DNA of 64,000 bases, taken from an uncultured bacterium (GTDB lineage Bacteria; Actinomycetota; Coriobacteriia; Coriobacteriales; Coriobacteriaceae). Under the pieces are notes generated by a model. The model was not told the DNA's origin and made no database searches. It saw only the letters and a list, made by a program, of their open reading frames with translations. Made by a program: the position numbers and the translations under genes. Location: positions 1 through 64,000 of the forward strand of contig CAJMMA010000004.1 of the NCBI GenBank assembly GCA_905214435.1. Reading direction: 5' to 3'. This document shows, piece by piece, positions 8,903 through 18,301 of this stretch; position 1 is the first letter of the stretch, and the number at the start of each line of letters is the position of its first letter.

Positions 8903-9054
8903 TCTCTCTAAATGTCTCTCTAAAGATAAAGTCGGTTAGAGAGACAGCCTTAGGTAATCTAGCAGCGAATTCGTTATATCTCTCTAAAGGTCTCTCTAAA
9001 ACAAAGTGCTTATCTCTCTAAAGTTAGAGAGATAAATCTATTGGTTTAGAGAGA
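8903..9054. repeat. Cluster of TCTCTCTAAA motifs in both orientations
   Basis: The 10-base motif TCTCTCTAAA, or close forms, occurs forward at 8903, 8915, 8979, 8991 and 9013, and inverted at 8936, 9024 and 9045. Two pairs form perfect dyads: 8914-8945 with 10-base arms, and 9012-9033 with 10-base arms around AG. Weaker relatives (CCTCTC, TTAGAGG, CTAGAGAGG) continue at 8885 and 9153-9195. The rest of the 594 bases between the HAD and larE genes holds the lacI remnant, a family D repeat and a family A hairpin. No gene is visible in it. Confidence 0.8.
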
Positions 9055-9212
9055 TGGAATGCCAATGCTGCCGGATAAAGGACTCATTGAAGTAATGGGT
9101 TCATCGACGAGCTGTAACCGCCGCTATCGGAAAAAGTAGGTGCGGCCGAGACGCCTCTCAAGTGCCTCTCGAAGTTAGAGGGGTGCTAGAGAGGCAGTTG
9201 TCTTGCGACATT

Positions 9213-9250
9213 TTCCCAGATAAAACCTGCCAAAATAAACCTGTCCCTTT
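9213..9250. repeat. Dispersed repeat family D, copy 2
   Basis: This is the same sequence as at 7992-8028 (CCAGATAAAACCTGCCAAAA, then TAAACCTGTCCCTTT), in the same orientation. It is followed by TTGGCAGG, which can pair with CCTGCCAA inside the element. Confidence 0.85.
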
Positions 9251-9283
9251 TTGGCAGGTCTGCGGGTCAATGCCCATCAAACG

Positions 9284-9352
9284 AAGTTGCGGTGGAATAG
9301 TTCCTGTTTGGGCCCGATAGGCCGCAAAACAGGAACTATTCCACCGCAACTT
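9284..9352. repeat. Hairpin repeat family A, copy 1
   Basis: There is a perfect 26-base inverted repeat (9284-9309 with 9327-9352) around a 17-base loop. The arm begins AAGTTGCGGTGGAATAGTTC. It lies just beyond the larE stop. Related hairpins sit at 32629-32697 and 60424-60490. It may act as a terminator or transcript stabiliser for larE, though it lacks a long T run. Confidence 0.85.
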
Positions 9353-9364
9353 ATTTGGGATGCG

Positions 9365-10243
9365 CTATTGATTCATGTTGCCGTGGATGTAGGGGGTGAC
9401 CTCGGGGGAGATATGGCCGCAGCCTAGGTTGCGCAGGGCAGATTCGATGGCGGCGGGAAGCGGGGCCTTGCCCTCGTCGTTGACCGCGGTCCTGCCGAGG
9501 GCGGCGATCTTGGCGACGTCTGCCGGCGCGGCCTCGATATGCATGCAGCCGCCGACGAGGCGTGCGCGGACCTGGTCCAGGCCAAGGTCGTGCAGGTAGT
9601 CCTCGCAGGCGCGGATTACATCGACCTTCTCGCGCGTGAGCTCCTCGCCCGTGGGGACACGCGTGGCCAGGCAGGCTCCTGCCGGCAGGTTCCAGACGGG
9701 GTATCCCCAGGCGCGCAGCAACTCGCGCTCCTCGTCCTTGGTAAAGCCGACCTCCATAAGCGGCGAGCGCACGCCGAGCTCCTGGGCGGCGCGCATGCCG
9801 GGGCGGTAGTCGCCGCGGTCGCTTGCGTTGCTGCCGTCGATGACGGTGGGAAAACCCAGCGACCTGGCGTGGTTGACGATGGCGGTAAAGCCGGCGTGCT
9901 TGCAGTGGTAGCAGCGGTCGGCGTCGTTGCAGGCTACCTGGGGGAGCTGCAGCTGATCGACCGAGAGGTTGAGCACGGGGAGCTTGAAATGCGGCCCCTC
10001 ATCGGTCTGCCCGTCAACCGCCCGCTCAAACGAAGCCTGCTCGGGCGTGCCGATGAGCGGCGTGGTGAGGTGAACGAGAAGCGTGCTGGCGGGCATGATG
10101 CGGGCGCAGACCGCGGCCAAAAAGCTGCTGTCGACGCCACCGGAAAAGCCGATGGCGACGCGTCCGTATGCCAAAAGTAGCTGCTCAAGCGCTGCGAGTT
10201 TGTCCTGAAGCCCCTCTGCAGGTGCGGTGGTGTCTGAAAGCAT
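9365..10243 (-). CDS. larE: ATP-dependent sacrificial sulfur transferase LarE
   Basis: This 292-residue cytoplasmic protein of the PP-loop superfamily is recognised by GFSGGVDSSFLAAVC near the N-terminus and the CNDADRCYHCKHAGF segment. LarE activates the biosynthesis intermediate of the nickel-pincer nucleotide with ATP and donates sulfur to build the cofactor of lactate racemase and relatives. A cysteine near GACLATRVPTGE lies where some LarE proteins give up their own sulfur. LarB, LarC and LarA are not in this window, so the cofactor pathway must be completed elsewhere. It lies alone between the two HAD copies on the opposite strand. Confidence 0.85.
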   Translation of the reverse strand: MLSDTTAPAEGLQDKLAALEQLLLAYGRVAIGFSGGVDSSFLAAVCARIMPASTLLVHLTTPLIGTPEQASFERAVDGQTDEGPHFKLPVLNLSVDQLQLPQVACNDADRCYHCKHAGFTAIVNHARSLGFPTVIDGSNASDRGDYRPGMRAAQELGVRSPLMEVGFTKDEERELLRAWGYPVWNLPAGACLATRVPTGEELTREKVDVIRACEDYLHDLGLDQVRARLVGGCMHIEAAPADVAKIAALGRTAVNDEGKAPLPAAIESALRNLGCGHISPEVTPYIHGNMNQ

Positions 10244-10339
10244 GAATCGATCCTTGCCGTTGAGTACTCGGTCGAAAACTATAATCCTACCGAGCCGCTT
10301 GTCATAAGACTTCTATCTATGTAACGAAAGTACAATATG

Positions 10340-10362
10340 CTATATACGTTATATACAAGTTT
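10340..10362 (+). promoter_or_regulatory. Promoter/operator motif shared by the two HAD genes (copy 2)
   Basis: CTATATACGTTATATACAAG matches the stretch upstream of the first HAD gene (8044-8070), while the leader that follows is less conserved. Preservation of this block suggests common control of both copies. Confidence 0.45.
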
Positions 10363-10416
10363 ACAGGTGCGGTAAAGTTGCGGGAGTACAGCAGCGCGAA
10401 GCGATGGGGGACCGAT

Positions 10417-11067
10417 ATGATCAAGGCTGTTATTTTTGATATGGACGGAACGCTGGTCGATACCGAGCGTTTGGGTATCAAGGCGTGGAAGGCGGGAGCG
10501 GCCGAGCTGGGATTCGCGATTGATGATGCGCTGATCCATCAGTTTATCGGTCGCACGCTGCCCGATGTCATGGAGATCCTTGATGGGCATTACGGCAGCC
10601 GCGAAACCGCTGAGGCAATCTATCGTCGCCATAGGGAGATTCGCGACGAGATGGTCAAGACCGATCTGGAGCTTAAGGCCGGCGCCGCCGAGTGCATAGA
10701 CGAGCTGCTGGCTGCGGGCTATCACGTGGGCCTGGCGACGTCGTCGCGCCTCGTTACGGCCGAGCGCAACCTTAAGATGGTTGGTCTTTTTGACAAGTTT
10801 GAAACGGTGACCTGCGGCGAGGACGTCGTGCACGGCAAGCCCGACCCCGAGATGTATCTGCTTGCCTGCGAGCGCGCGGGCTTTGCTCCCGAGGAGTGCG
10901 CCGTGGTCGAGGATTCTCGCAACGGCTGCGTCTCGGGCATTACGGCCGGCTGCCATGTCTTTGCCGTCCCCGATATCGTGCCGCTGCCGCAGGACGTGGT
11001 GGATGGCTGCGAGGCCGTGCTCGATACGTTGTTCGACCTGGCGGCGGCAGTCAAGGCCGTGCGCTAG
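10417..11067 (+). CDS. HAD-family phosphatase / beta-phosphoglucomutase-like protein (copy 2)
   Basis: This 216-residue paralogue of the protein at 8120 has the same HAD motifs: FDMDGTLVDT, ATSS, HGKPDPE and VVEDSRNG. The ATG at 10417 follows GATGGGGGACC and matches the start of copy 1, so in-frame sequence upstream is not used. Most differences lie in the cap region (about residues 45-85), which sets substrate choice in this family, so the copies may act on different sugar phosphates. The near-identical C-terminal half indicates a recent duplication or gene conversion. Confidence 0.88.
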   Translation: MIKAVIFDMDGTLVDTERLGIKAWKAGAAELGFAIDDALIHQFIGRTLPDVMEILDGHYGSRETAEAIYRRHREIRDEMVKTDLELKAGAAECIDELLAAGYHVGLATSSRLVTAERNLKMVGLFDKFETVTCGEDVVHGKPDPEMYLLACERAGFAPEECAVVEDSRNGCVSGITAGCHVFAVPDIVPLPQDVVDGCEAVLDTLFDLAAAVKAVR

Positions 11068-11154
11068 CGTTTGCACGCGAGTCGCCATGTCCCGCGCCCG
11101 AGCTCGCAGGACGGTGGCGGCAACGGCGCCTGCGTGGAGGCGCTGACGCAGTCA

Positions 11155-11201
11155 GCCCCTCTTATCACGCCAAGATTGCTGTTTTGGCCGATAAGAGGGG
11201 C
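11155..11201. terminator. Hairpin after the second HAD gene
   Basis: The 12-base arms GCCCCTCTTATC (11155-11166) and GATAAGAGGGGC (11190-11201) are perfect and enclose 23 bases. There is no T run beyond CATTGTGCTTT, so termination is only probable. It lies between two convergent genes. Confidence 0.5.
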
Positions 11202-11268
11202 ATTGTGCTTTAAGCGACTGGGGCTGCGGCCTTGGTAAGGAGCTGGCGGAGGGTTATGACGTTACAAG

Positions 11269-12474
11269 TTACTCCAGGAGCCAGTCGATCACGTTGCGCT
11301 TGCGGACTCCTTCGTAGTTCGCGTCCGCAAACAGCGTGTCGAGCGTAAGAAGCGTCTTGGGGTAGTTGTCTCGGACTTTCTTAAAGGGGGCCAACTCTCG
11401 ATTGAGGGTAGTTTCGTCGAGCGTTGTGGCTGAAACCTGAAAATAGGCTGTCTCGTCTGAGTTTAGGGCAACAAAATCGATTTCCCCGCCGTCGATATCG
11501 CCCACGTAGACGTCGTATCCACGGCGTAGGAGCTCGAGATAAACAACATTTTCGAGGATATGACCGATATCGCTGCTTTGGGTTTTGACGAGAGCGCCTC
11601 TAAGTCCAAGGTCAACGGCGTAGTATTTGCCGTTTGTTGAAAGAAGCTGCCGACCGCGCACGTTATAGCGCGGAGCAAAGTACAACACAAGGCTGTCTGT
11701 TAAGCCTTTGAGGTACTTGGCTACGGTTTTCTGGTCGGTTTTGTTGCCGTTGGACGAGAGCGTGTCGGAGATTTTTTTAATCGAGATCCGGTTTCCAATG
11801 CTATGGAGTAGGAACTTGGTGATATCGCGCAGGGTCGGGACGTCCGAGACCTTCAGGCGTTCGATAACGTCGCGTATGACGATGGTATCGTAGAGGCTCA
11901 TAAGATAATCGCGCGCCTGGGGTCCCTGAATACCCGTCTCGGCGATAAAGGGAAAAGAGCCCCGGGTGATGTACTCGTCAAACAACTGCGCGGGAGCCTT
12001 TCCGTCATTGGTTTTTGCCGAGCAAAACTCTTTAAAGGATAGGGGCAGTATCTTGAGCTCTACGTAGCGGCCGGAGAGCAAAGTTGCCAGCTCGCTCGAG
12101 AGCAGATAAGCGTTGGAACCGGTTATGTAGAGGTCGACATTGTCCTTGATAAAAAGACTGTCGACGGCTTTTTCGAAATGCTCGACGTGCTGTATCTCGT
12201 CCAGAAAAACGTAGTTCATCTTATCGGGGACGAGTCTGGCGGAAATGTAGTCGTAGAGTGCTCTATACGACGTAAGCGACTCGAACTCCAGGTCTTCAAA
12301 GTTGAGGGATATAACCTGGTCGCCTGTGATTCCATGATCGCGCAGGTAGCTACGGTAGATTTCGAATAGCTTTGATTTGCCGGACCTTCGCACGCCCGAA
12401 ACGACCTTGATGACGTGCGAGTCTTTCCACGAAATGAGCCAGTCGAGGTACTGTTTGCGATCAATCAGATTCAT
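11269..12474 (-). CDS. AAA-family ATPase with C-terminal DUF4143 domain
   Basis: This 401-residue protein has a Walker A (VVSGVRRSGKSKL, about residues 22-35), a Walker B (YVFLDEIQHVE) and a sensor-like YITGSNAYLLSSELATLLSG. It ends in the winged-helix and nuclease-fold-like tail typical of AAA/DUF4143 proteins. These are widespread and poorly understood; roles in DNA transactions or toxin-antitoxin-like systems have been suggested. Codon use is visibly less GC-biased than in the neighbours and the upstream 100 bases are very AT-rich, which suggests transfer. A second family member lies at 39818-41083. It has no operon partner. Confidence 0.82.
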   Translation of the reverse strand: MNLIDRKQYLDWLISWKDSHVIKVVSGVRRSGKSKLFEIYRSYLRDHGITGDQVISLNFEDLEFESLTSYRALYDYISARLVPDKMNYVFLDEIQHVEHFEKAVDSLFIKDNVDLYITGSNAYLLSSELATLLSGRYVELKILPLSFKEFCSAKTNDGKAPAQLFDEYITRGSFPFIAETGIQGPQARDYLMSLYDTIVIRDVIERLKVSDVPTLRDITKFLLHSIGNRISIKKISDTLSSNGNKTDQKTVAKYLKGLTDSLVLYFAPRYNVRGRQLLSTNGKYYAVDLGLRGALVKTQSSDIGHILENVVYLELLRRGYDVYVGDIDGGEIDFVALNSDETAYFQVSATTLDETTLNRELAPFKKVRDNYPKTLLTLDTLFADANYEGVRKRNVIDWLLE

Positions 12475-12537
12475 GAAACCCCTTTCTTGGCGAGAAAAAA
12501 CTGGAGCAAAATCAATACTTATAGGAAATATCTAAAA

Positions 12538-12596
12538 ATATGGAATTGAATCTATTTTAACAAAAGAGTTAATGAAAAATGGATTACATTCCATAA
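12538..12596. promoter_or_regulatory. AT-rich dyad upstream of the AAA/DUF4143 gene
   Basis: TATGGAATTGAATC (12539-12552) is mirrored by GATTACATTCCATA (12582-12595) with few mismatches. It lies in an AT-rich stretch 65-120 bases upstream of the ATPase start and could be its operator or promoter region. Confidence 0.35.
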
Positions 12597-12646
12597 ATAT
12601 CCGTAGCCGCAGGTCCGGCTAAACGGGGAGGGAACATGGGGCCAGC

Positions 12647-12690
12647 AAAACGCCGCAGCGGGACTGTTCCCGTTGCGGCGTTTTTTGTTA
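12647..12690. terminator. Bidirectional terminator between the AAA ATPase and lacI-type genes
   Basis: AACGCCGCAGCGGG pairs with CCCGTTGCGGCGTT around ACTGTT and runs into TTTTTTGTT on the plus strand. On the minus strand it lies immediately after the lacI-type stop and is followed by TTGCTGG. It ends the lacI-type transcript. Confidence 0.75.
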
Positions 12691-13821
12691 CAGGTAGGCG
12701 CCCAGGTTGATGTCGGTTATTGGGGCCGCGGATGGGCCCGTCGGGTGCTGCTCGGCCTTTTGGGTGCTCACACGTTCGAGCAAGAAGGGGCGCACGAGCT
12801 CCTGACGGTTAATGTCCTCGGCGGCCGTGGCCGTGGTGACGGTGCGCGCGGCGGAGCCGATGCGGACTCGTTTGGTCTTGGCGGCAGGCTTATCCTCGAT
12901 CTGCTCCATGAGCAGCTGAACGCCCTTGCGGCCAATCTCGTAGCCTGGGGGTGCTACCGTGGTGAGCGGGACCGATCCGCTCCAAGCGAGCGGGTTGCCG
13001 TCGCAGCCGGCCACGCGGACCTGGCCGGGGACGGAAATGCCTTTGTCGGTCAGCGCCGAGATAACGCCCGAGGCCAATACGTCGGTCAGGCCGATGACAA
13101 AATCGGGGCGCTCGTCAGCAGGGCGTTCGGCAATCTGGGTACCGATGCTGTAGCCGTCGGCTGCGGTATTCCACTCCCCGGCATCGATGACCTCAATTTT
13201 GATATCAGGATGCAGGGCAAGTGCCTTGTGGATGCCAAGGACGCGCAGGCCGAGCTGCATAAATGCCGCTCGGCCCACAACGGTGATATGGCGTGCGCCG
13301 CGGGCGATGGCGAGCTCGGCGATAATACGCCCCTGTGCCTCGTTGTCGGCGGCCACGTAGTAACCAGGCTCGGAGCAATGGATGTCCAGATAGACGATCG
13401 GCACGGGCATCTTGGTCATAGCGGGGTGCCAGTCGGGGGACGCCATGGGCTGAACCATGACGCCGGACATCTGCGTGCCCATAAAATAGCGCAGGTAATG
13501 ATCCTCGAGAATATCGTCGTTATCGGCATTGGCGATGAGCAGATCGTAGCCGTGCTTGCGGGCCTCGTTGTGGGCGCCGCTGGCGATTTGGAGCGAAAAG
13601 CCGTGGTCGAGACGGGGGAGCACCAGGCCAAAGGACTTGGTGGCGCCGCCCGCGAGCTGACGAGCGCTTTGGTTGGGCAGGTAGCCCAGGCGATTGATGG
13701 TCTCGTTGATGAGCCTGAGGGTCTCGGGGCGCAACTTCTCGGGATGGTTGAGCGCGTTGGAAACCGTGCCAAGCGAAACCCCGGCCTCGCGCGCGACGTC
13801 GCTGATTTTAACCTTTGCCAT
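12688..13821 (-). CDS. LacI-family transcriptional repressor
   Basis: This 377-residue DNA-binding regulator has the classic LacI N-terminus, KISDVAREAGVSLGTVSNAL, then the hinge helix NQSARQLAGGAT (about 45-60), and a periplasmic-binding-protein-type effector domain to about 330. The C-terminal tail is about 30 residues longer than usual and low in complexity. The start at 13821 has AAAGGGG upstream; the open frame runs on antisense through glmS, but that part is not credible. It probably controls sugar genes in response to a small ligand. A deleted relative lies at 8768-8884 beside the first HAD gene. Confidence 0.9.
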   Translation of the reverse strand: MAKVKISDVAREAGVSLGTVSNALNHPEKLRPETLRLINETINRLGYLPNQSARQLAGGATKSFGLVLPRLDHGFSLQIASGAHNEARKHGYDLLIANADNDDILEDHYLRYFMGTQMSGVMVQPMASPDWHPAMTKMPVPIVYLDIHCSEPGYYVAADNEAQGRIIAELAIARGARHITVVGRAAFMQLGLRVLGIHKALALHPDIKIEVIDAGEWNTAADGYSIGTQIAERPADERPDFVIGLTDVLASGVISALTDKGISVPGQVRVAGCDGNPLAWSGSVPLTTVAPPGYEIGRKGVQLLMEQIEDKPAAKTKRVRIGSAARTVTTATAAEDINRQELVRPFLLERVSTQKAEQHPTGPSAAPITDINLGAYL

Positions 13822-13880
13822 AGCGGCCCCTTTGATGCGTTTCAAGTACAAGCCAGATTGTAGCATCCTAAACCAACCAA

Positions 13881-13920
13881 AAAGTGACAGGTTTATTTTG
13901 GCAGGTTTTATCTGGGGAAA
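13881..13920. repeat. Dispersed repeat family D, copy 3 (inverted)
   Basis: This is the reverse complement of the elements at 7992 and 9213: GACAGGTTTATTTTGGCAGG, then TTTTATCTGGGGAAA. It lies just upstream of the lacI-type start. Confidence 0.85.
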
Positions 13921-13936
13921 CGCCGTTGCCAGCGCG

Positions 13937-13974
13937 ACCACCACAAAGGTGCCTGTCCCCATTGTGGCGGTTTG
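13937..13974. repeat. Hairpin repeat family B, copy 1
   Basis: ACCACCACAAAGGTGCCTGT then CCCCATTGTGGCGGT forms a hairpin of about 13 bases per arm. Relatives lie at 16054-16092 and 57971-58026. Confidence 0.75.
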
Positions 13975-14000
13975 GACCGGCTGGGCATGTGTGCATCGGG

Positions 14001-14059
14001 TGGTATCTAAGTTGAGATACCACATCTGGTATATCAGCTTGCGCCTGCGTGAGTACAAT
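14001..14059 (+). promoter_or_regulatory. glmS promoter region with TGGTAT/GATACCA palindromes
   Basis: TGGTATC (14001), GATACCA (14016) and TGGTATATC (14027) form two overlapping dyads, the second being GATACCA-CATC-TGGTAT. A good -10, TACAAT, lies at 14054. The half-site resembles operators of GntR/HutC amino-sugar regulators of the NagR/DasR type, which often control glmS; that link is an inference. Together with the family D and B repeats this fills the 312-base gap before glmS. Confidence 0.5.
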
Positions 14060-14133
14060 ACTCGAACGTTATGCGTCTCAGCGCCCCTTGTGCGTGGACG
14101 TCTTGCAGTCACGCGAACGAAGGGATTTATCCT

Positions 14134-15981
<1,848 letters not shown>

Positions 15982-16004
15982 TTGGTTCCGCCGTTATAAC
16001 GACC

Positions 16005-16046
16005 AAGGCCCGGCTCCGCGTCATCAGACAGAGCCGGGCCTTTTTG
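16005..16046 (+). terminator. Rho-independent terminator after glmS
   Basis: AAGGCCCGGCTC (16005-16016) pairs perfectly with GAGCCGGGCCTT (16031-16042), followed by TTTTTG. Confidence 0.92.
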
Positions 16047-16053
16047 TACGGAG

Positions 16054-16092
16054 AAACCACCACAAAGGTGTCTGTCCCTTTTGTGGTGGTTT
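16054..16092. repeat. Hairpin repeat family B, copy 2
   Basis: AAACCACCACAAAGGTGTCT, then GTCCCTTTTGTGGTGGTTT, is a near-perfect palindrome with a central TCTGTCCC. It is placed between the glmS terminator and the end of the gntR-type gene, and may terminate the latter. Confidence 0.8.
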
Positions 16093-16099
16093 TGGCAGG

Positions 16100-16801
16100 T
16101 TAGCGGAGCTTGCTGGTCTCGAAGTACTTGGGATATTGGTCCAGGACCTCGGTCTGGTTGCGGAACATCATATGCAGGTGCTTGCTGACCAAAAAGCTCG
16201 CTTCGATGGGGTCGCGACCGGCGATAGCGCGGCGAATCTGCTTGTGCTCGTTCACGATGTCCTGATTGTCGAGAACCTGCGTGGCGGCGCGCAGCCAGCG
16301 GAAGCGCTCCAGGTCGGCATTGGTCTCTTCGAGCCACGACCACACGGTGCTACGGCATGCGATGCTAAAGATCATGCGGTGCATGAGGTTGTCGCTTAAA
16401 AAGAAGCCGATGCGATCCTCTTCGGCCATGGCCTTTTCCTGCAACGCGATGGCCCGGTCGAGCTGCTCGACGCCTGCCGAGGTGGCGCGCGCGCAGCACT
16501 CTACAATCACCTGTTTTTCCAGGTGCTCGCGAATGTAGCAGGCACTCTCGGCAAGGGTGAGGTTGATGGGCGAGACATAGGTGCCGCTTTGGGGCACGGT
16601 GCGCACCAGGCCCTCTTGCGCCAGACGCACCAGTGCCTCGCGCACAGGGGTGCGCCCCATATCCAGGTCGTCGCACAGCTGCTTGACGCCCAGCTTTTCG
16701 CCCGGTTTGTAGTCCAGATAGACGATCTTGCGTCGAATGGTGTGGTAGGACTGGTCCTGTAGGCTCGTTTCTTGCTCGCCGATGTGCATCGATTCTTCCA
16801 T
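16100..16801 (-). CDS. GntR-family (FadR/FCD subfamily) transcriptional regulator
   Basis: This 233-residue regulator has an N-terminal winged helix (KLGVKQLCDDLDMGRTPVRE, about residues 35-55) and an all-helical FCD ligand domain. Metal-ligand-type residues appear in RMIFSIACRS and the late VSKHLHMMF motif. FCD regulators usually respond to small carboxylates or other metabolites. The gene is divergent from the YeiH-type exporter at 16994, with about 190 bases between the starts, so control of that exporter is the likeliest role. The start has GAGGCGCT upstream. Confidence 0.88.
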   Translation of the reverse strand: MEESMHIGEQETSLQDQSYHTIRRKIVYLDYKPGEKLGVKQLCDDLDMGRTPVREALVRLAQEGLVRTVPQSGTYVSPINLTLAESACYIREHLEKQVIVECCARATSAGVEQLDRAIALQEKAMAEEDRIGFFLSDNLMHRMIFSIACRSTVWSWLEETNADLERFRWLRAATQVLDNQDIVNEHKQIRRAIAGRDPIEASFLVSKHLHMMFRNQTEVLDQYPKYFETSKLR

Positions 16802-16993
16802 AGCGCCTCACAAACGTTCTTCCACACTCATATGTCAGTTGTTTATTATGCCGCGAATCAGTTCTCTGCGGTGGAAATTCAATCGCCGCCCGATAACTTT
16901 TGCGACATTTTTGCCTGCGTTTGTACGGGATTGTGCTCAACGTTGCCGTATCATAAGCCGTCGCAAACGTGAAATAGAAAGAAGGAATCCCAT

Positions 16994-18028
16994 ATGCAAC
17001 TGGCGAATACCGTACGCGAGCGCTGGAAGGGCGTCTTATTCTGCCTGATCGTCGCCATTCCCGCGACGTTGCTCGGCAAACAAATTGAGGTGGTCGGCGG
17101 GCCGGTATTTGCCATCCTCATCGGCATGGTTCTGGCACTTGTCTTTCCCAAGCATCGTCGTGAGCCGCTTGCCGCCGGCGTTACCTATACGTCCAAAAAG
17201 ATCTTGCAGTACGCGGTCATCCTGCTTGGCTTTGGCATGAACCTCTCGCAGATTCTGTCCAAGGGCGCCCAGTCGCTGCCGATTATCGTGGCGACGATCT
17301 CGACCTCGCTTGTCATTGCCTTTGTGCTCTGCCGCGTCATGAACGTGCCGGGTAAGATCGCGACGCTTGTGGGTGTGGGTTCGTCGATTTGCGGCGGTTC
17401 TGCCATCGCCGCGACCGCGCCCGTCATCGATGCCGACGATCGCGAGATTGCCCAGGCTATTTCGGTCATCTTCCTGTTTAACGTTATCGCGGCGCTCGTG
17501 TTTCCAACGCTCGGCGGTATGCTCGGACTGACCAACGAGGGCTTTGGCCTGTTTGCTGGCACCGCCATCAACGACACCTCGTCCGTAACGGCTGCGGCGA
17601 GTGCTTGGGACAGTATGCATCCCGGTGCCAATGTGCTCGAGAGCGCCACGGTGGTCAAGCTCACCAGGACGCTGGCCATTATTCCCATCACGTTGGTCCT
17701 CGCATGCTGGCAGATGCATCTGGCGCGTAAGGCCGGCGGCGACGCCAAAAGCACGTTTTCGCTTAAACGCGCGTTTCCCATGTTCGTGCTGTTCTTTGTG
17801 CTGGCAAGCGTGGTCACCACGGTGTTTCAGCTTCCCACGTCCATTACGGCGCCCATCAAGGAGCTTTCGAAGTTCTTTATCGTGATGGCCATGGCGGCTA
17901 TTGGCTTTAATACCGATATCGTCGAGCTGGTCAAAAAGGGCGGCAAGCCCATCGCGCTGGGCTTTTGCTGCTGGATTGGCATTGCGTGCATGAGCTTGGG
18001 AATGCAGCACGTGCTGGGAATCTGGTAG
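16994..18028 (+). CDS. YeiH/UPF0324-family putative sulfate exporter-like membrane protein
   Basis: This 344-residue inner-membrane protein has about ten hydrophobic segments. Family features include [18 protein letters not shown] near the N-terminus, [29 protein letters not shown] and [15 protein letters not shown]. The family is annotated as putative sulfate or organosulfonate exporters, but its substrate is unproven. The start has GAAGGAATCC upstream. A divergent GntR/FCD regulator on one side and a Fis-type regulator on the other suggest substrate-responsive expression. Confidence 0.85.
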   Translation: MQLANTVRERWKGVLFCLIVAIPATLLGKQIEVVGGPVFAILIGMVLALVFPKHRREPLAAGVTYTSKKILQYAVILLGFGMNLSQILSKGAQSLPIIVATISTSLVIAFVLCRVMNVPGKIATLVGVGSSICGGSAIAATAPVIDADDREIAQAISVIFLFNVIAALVFPTLGGMLGLTNEGFGLFAGTAINDTSSVTAAASAWDSMHPGANVLESATVVKLTRTLAIIPITLVLACWQMHLARKAGGDAKSTFSLKRAFPMFVLFFVLASVVTTVFQLPTSITAPIKELSKFFIVMAMAAIGFNTDIVELVKKGGKPIALGFCCWIGIACMSLGMQHVLGIW

Positions 18029-18099
18029 AGAAGTAGCTTATTCGCGTGCTGGTTGCTGGTTGCTGGTGAGCGCAAGCCTGCGGTGGAGCGATAGGAGCT

Positions 18100-18176
18100 C
18101 TTGCGGGTATGGCTTGTCCGCAGGTTTATAAGTCCCGAAGAGCTCTTATCGCCCCGCCAGGATGGCGATGCGGGGC
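18100..18176. repeat. Inverted AGAGCTC/GAGCTCTT segments upstream of the degenerate activator gene
   Basis: GATAGGAGCTCTTGCGGG, at about 18090-18107, is mirrored by CCCGAAGAGCTCTTATC at 18135-18152, forming a long interrupted stem in the 273 bases after the YeiH-type gene. It may terminate that gene. No coding signal is seen here, although the downstream frame is open through it. Confidence 0.35.
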
Positions 18177-18301
18177 AACACCTATACTCGCAGGACGGCG
18201 CTTTCTGCCCTATAGTGTTTGGTGAGCAATATCGTTCAATTTTGAAACACTCGGTCGTGCGACCGTCGGCGGTTGCACGTCGCCGCGGACAGGGGCAAAT
18301 C

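Noticed and set aside
8120..11067. A complete lactate racemase cluster around larE
   Set aside because: Only larE is present; the neighbours are HAD phosphatases and repeats.
14060..14133. glmS ribozyme in the leader
   Set aside because: The leader is under 80 bases and shows no ribozyme core.
18101..18301. N-terminal extension of the degenerate AAA+ regulator
   Set aside because: The stretch contains an inverted repeat and no conserved sequence. The ATG at 18302 has ACAGGGGC upstream.
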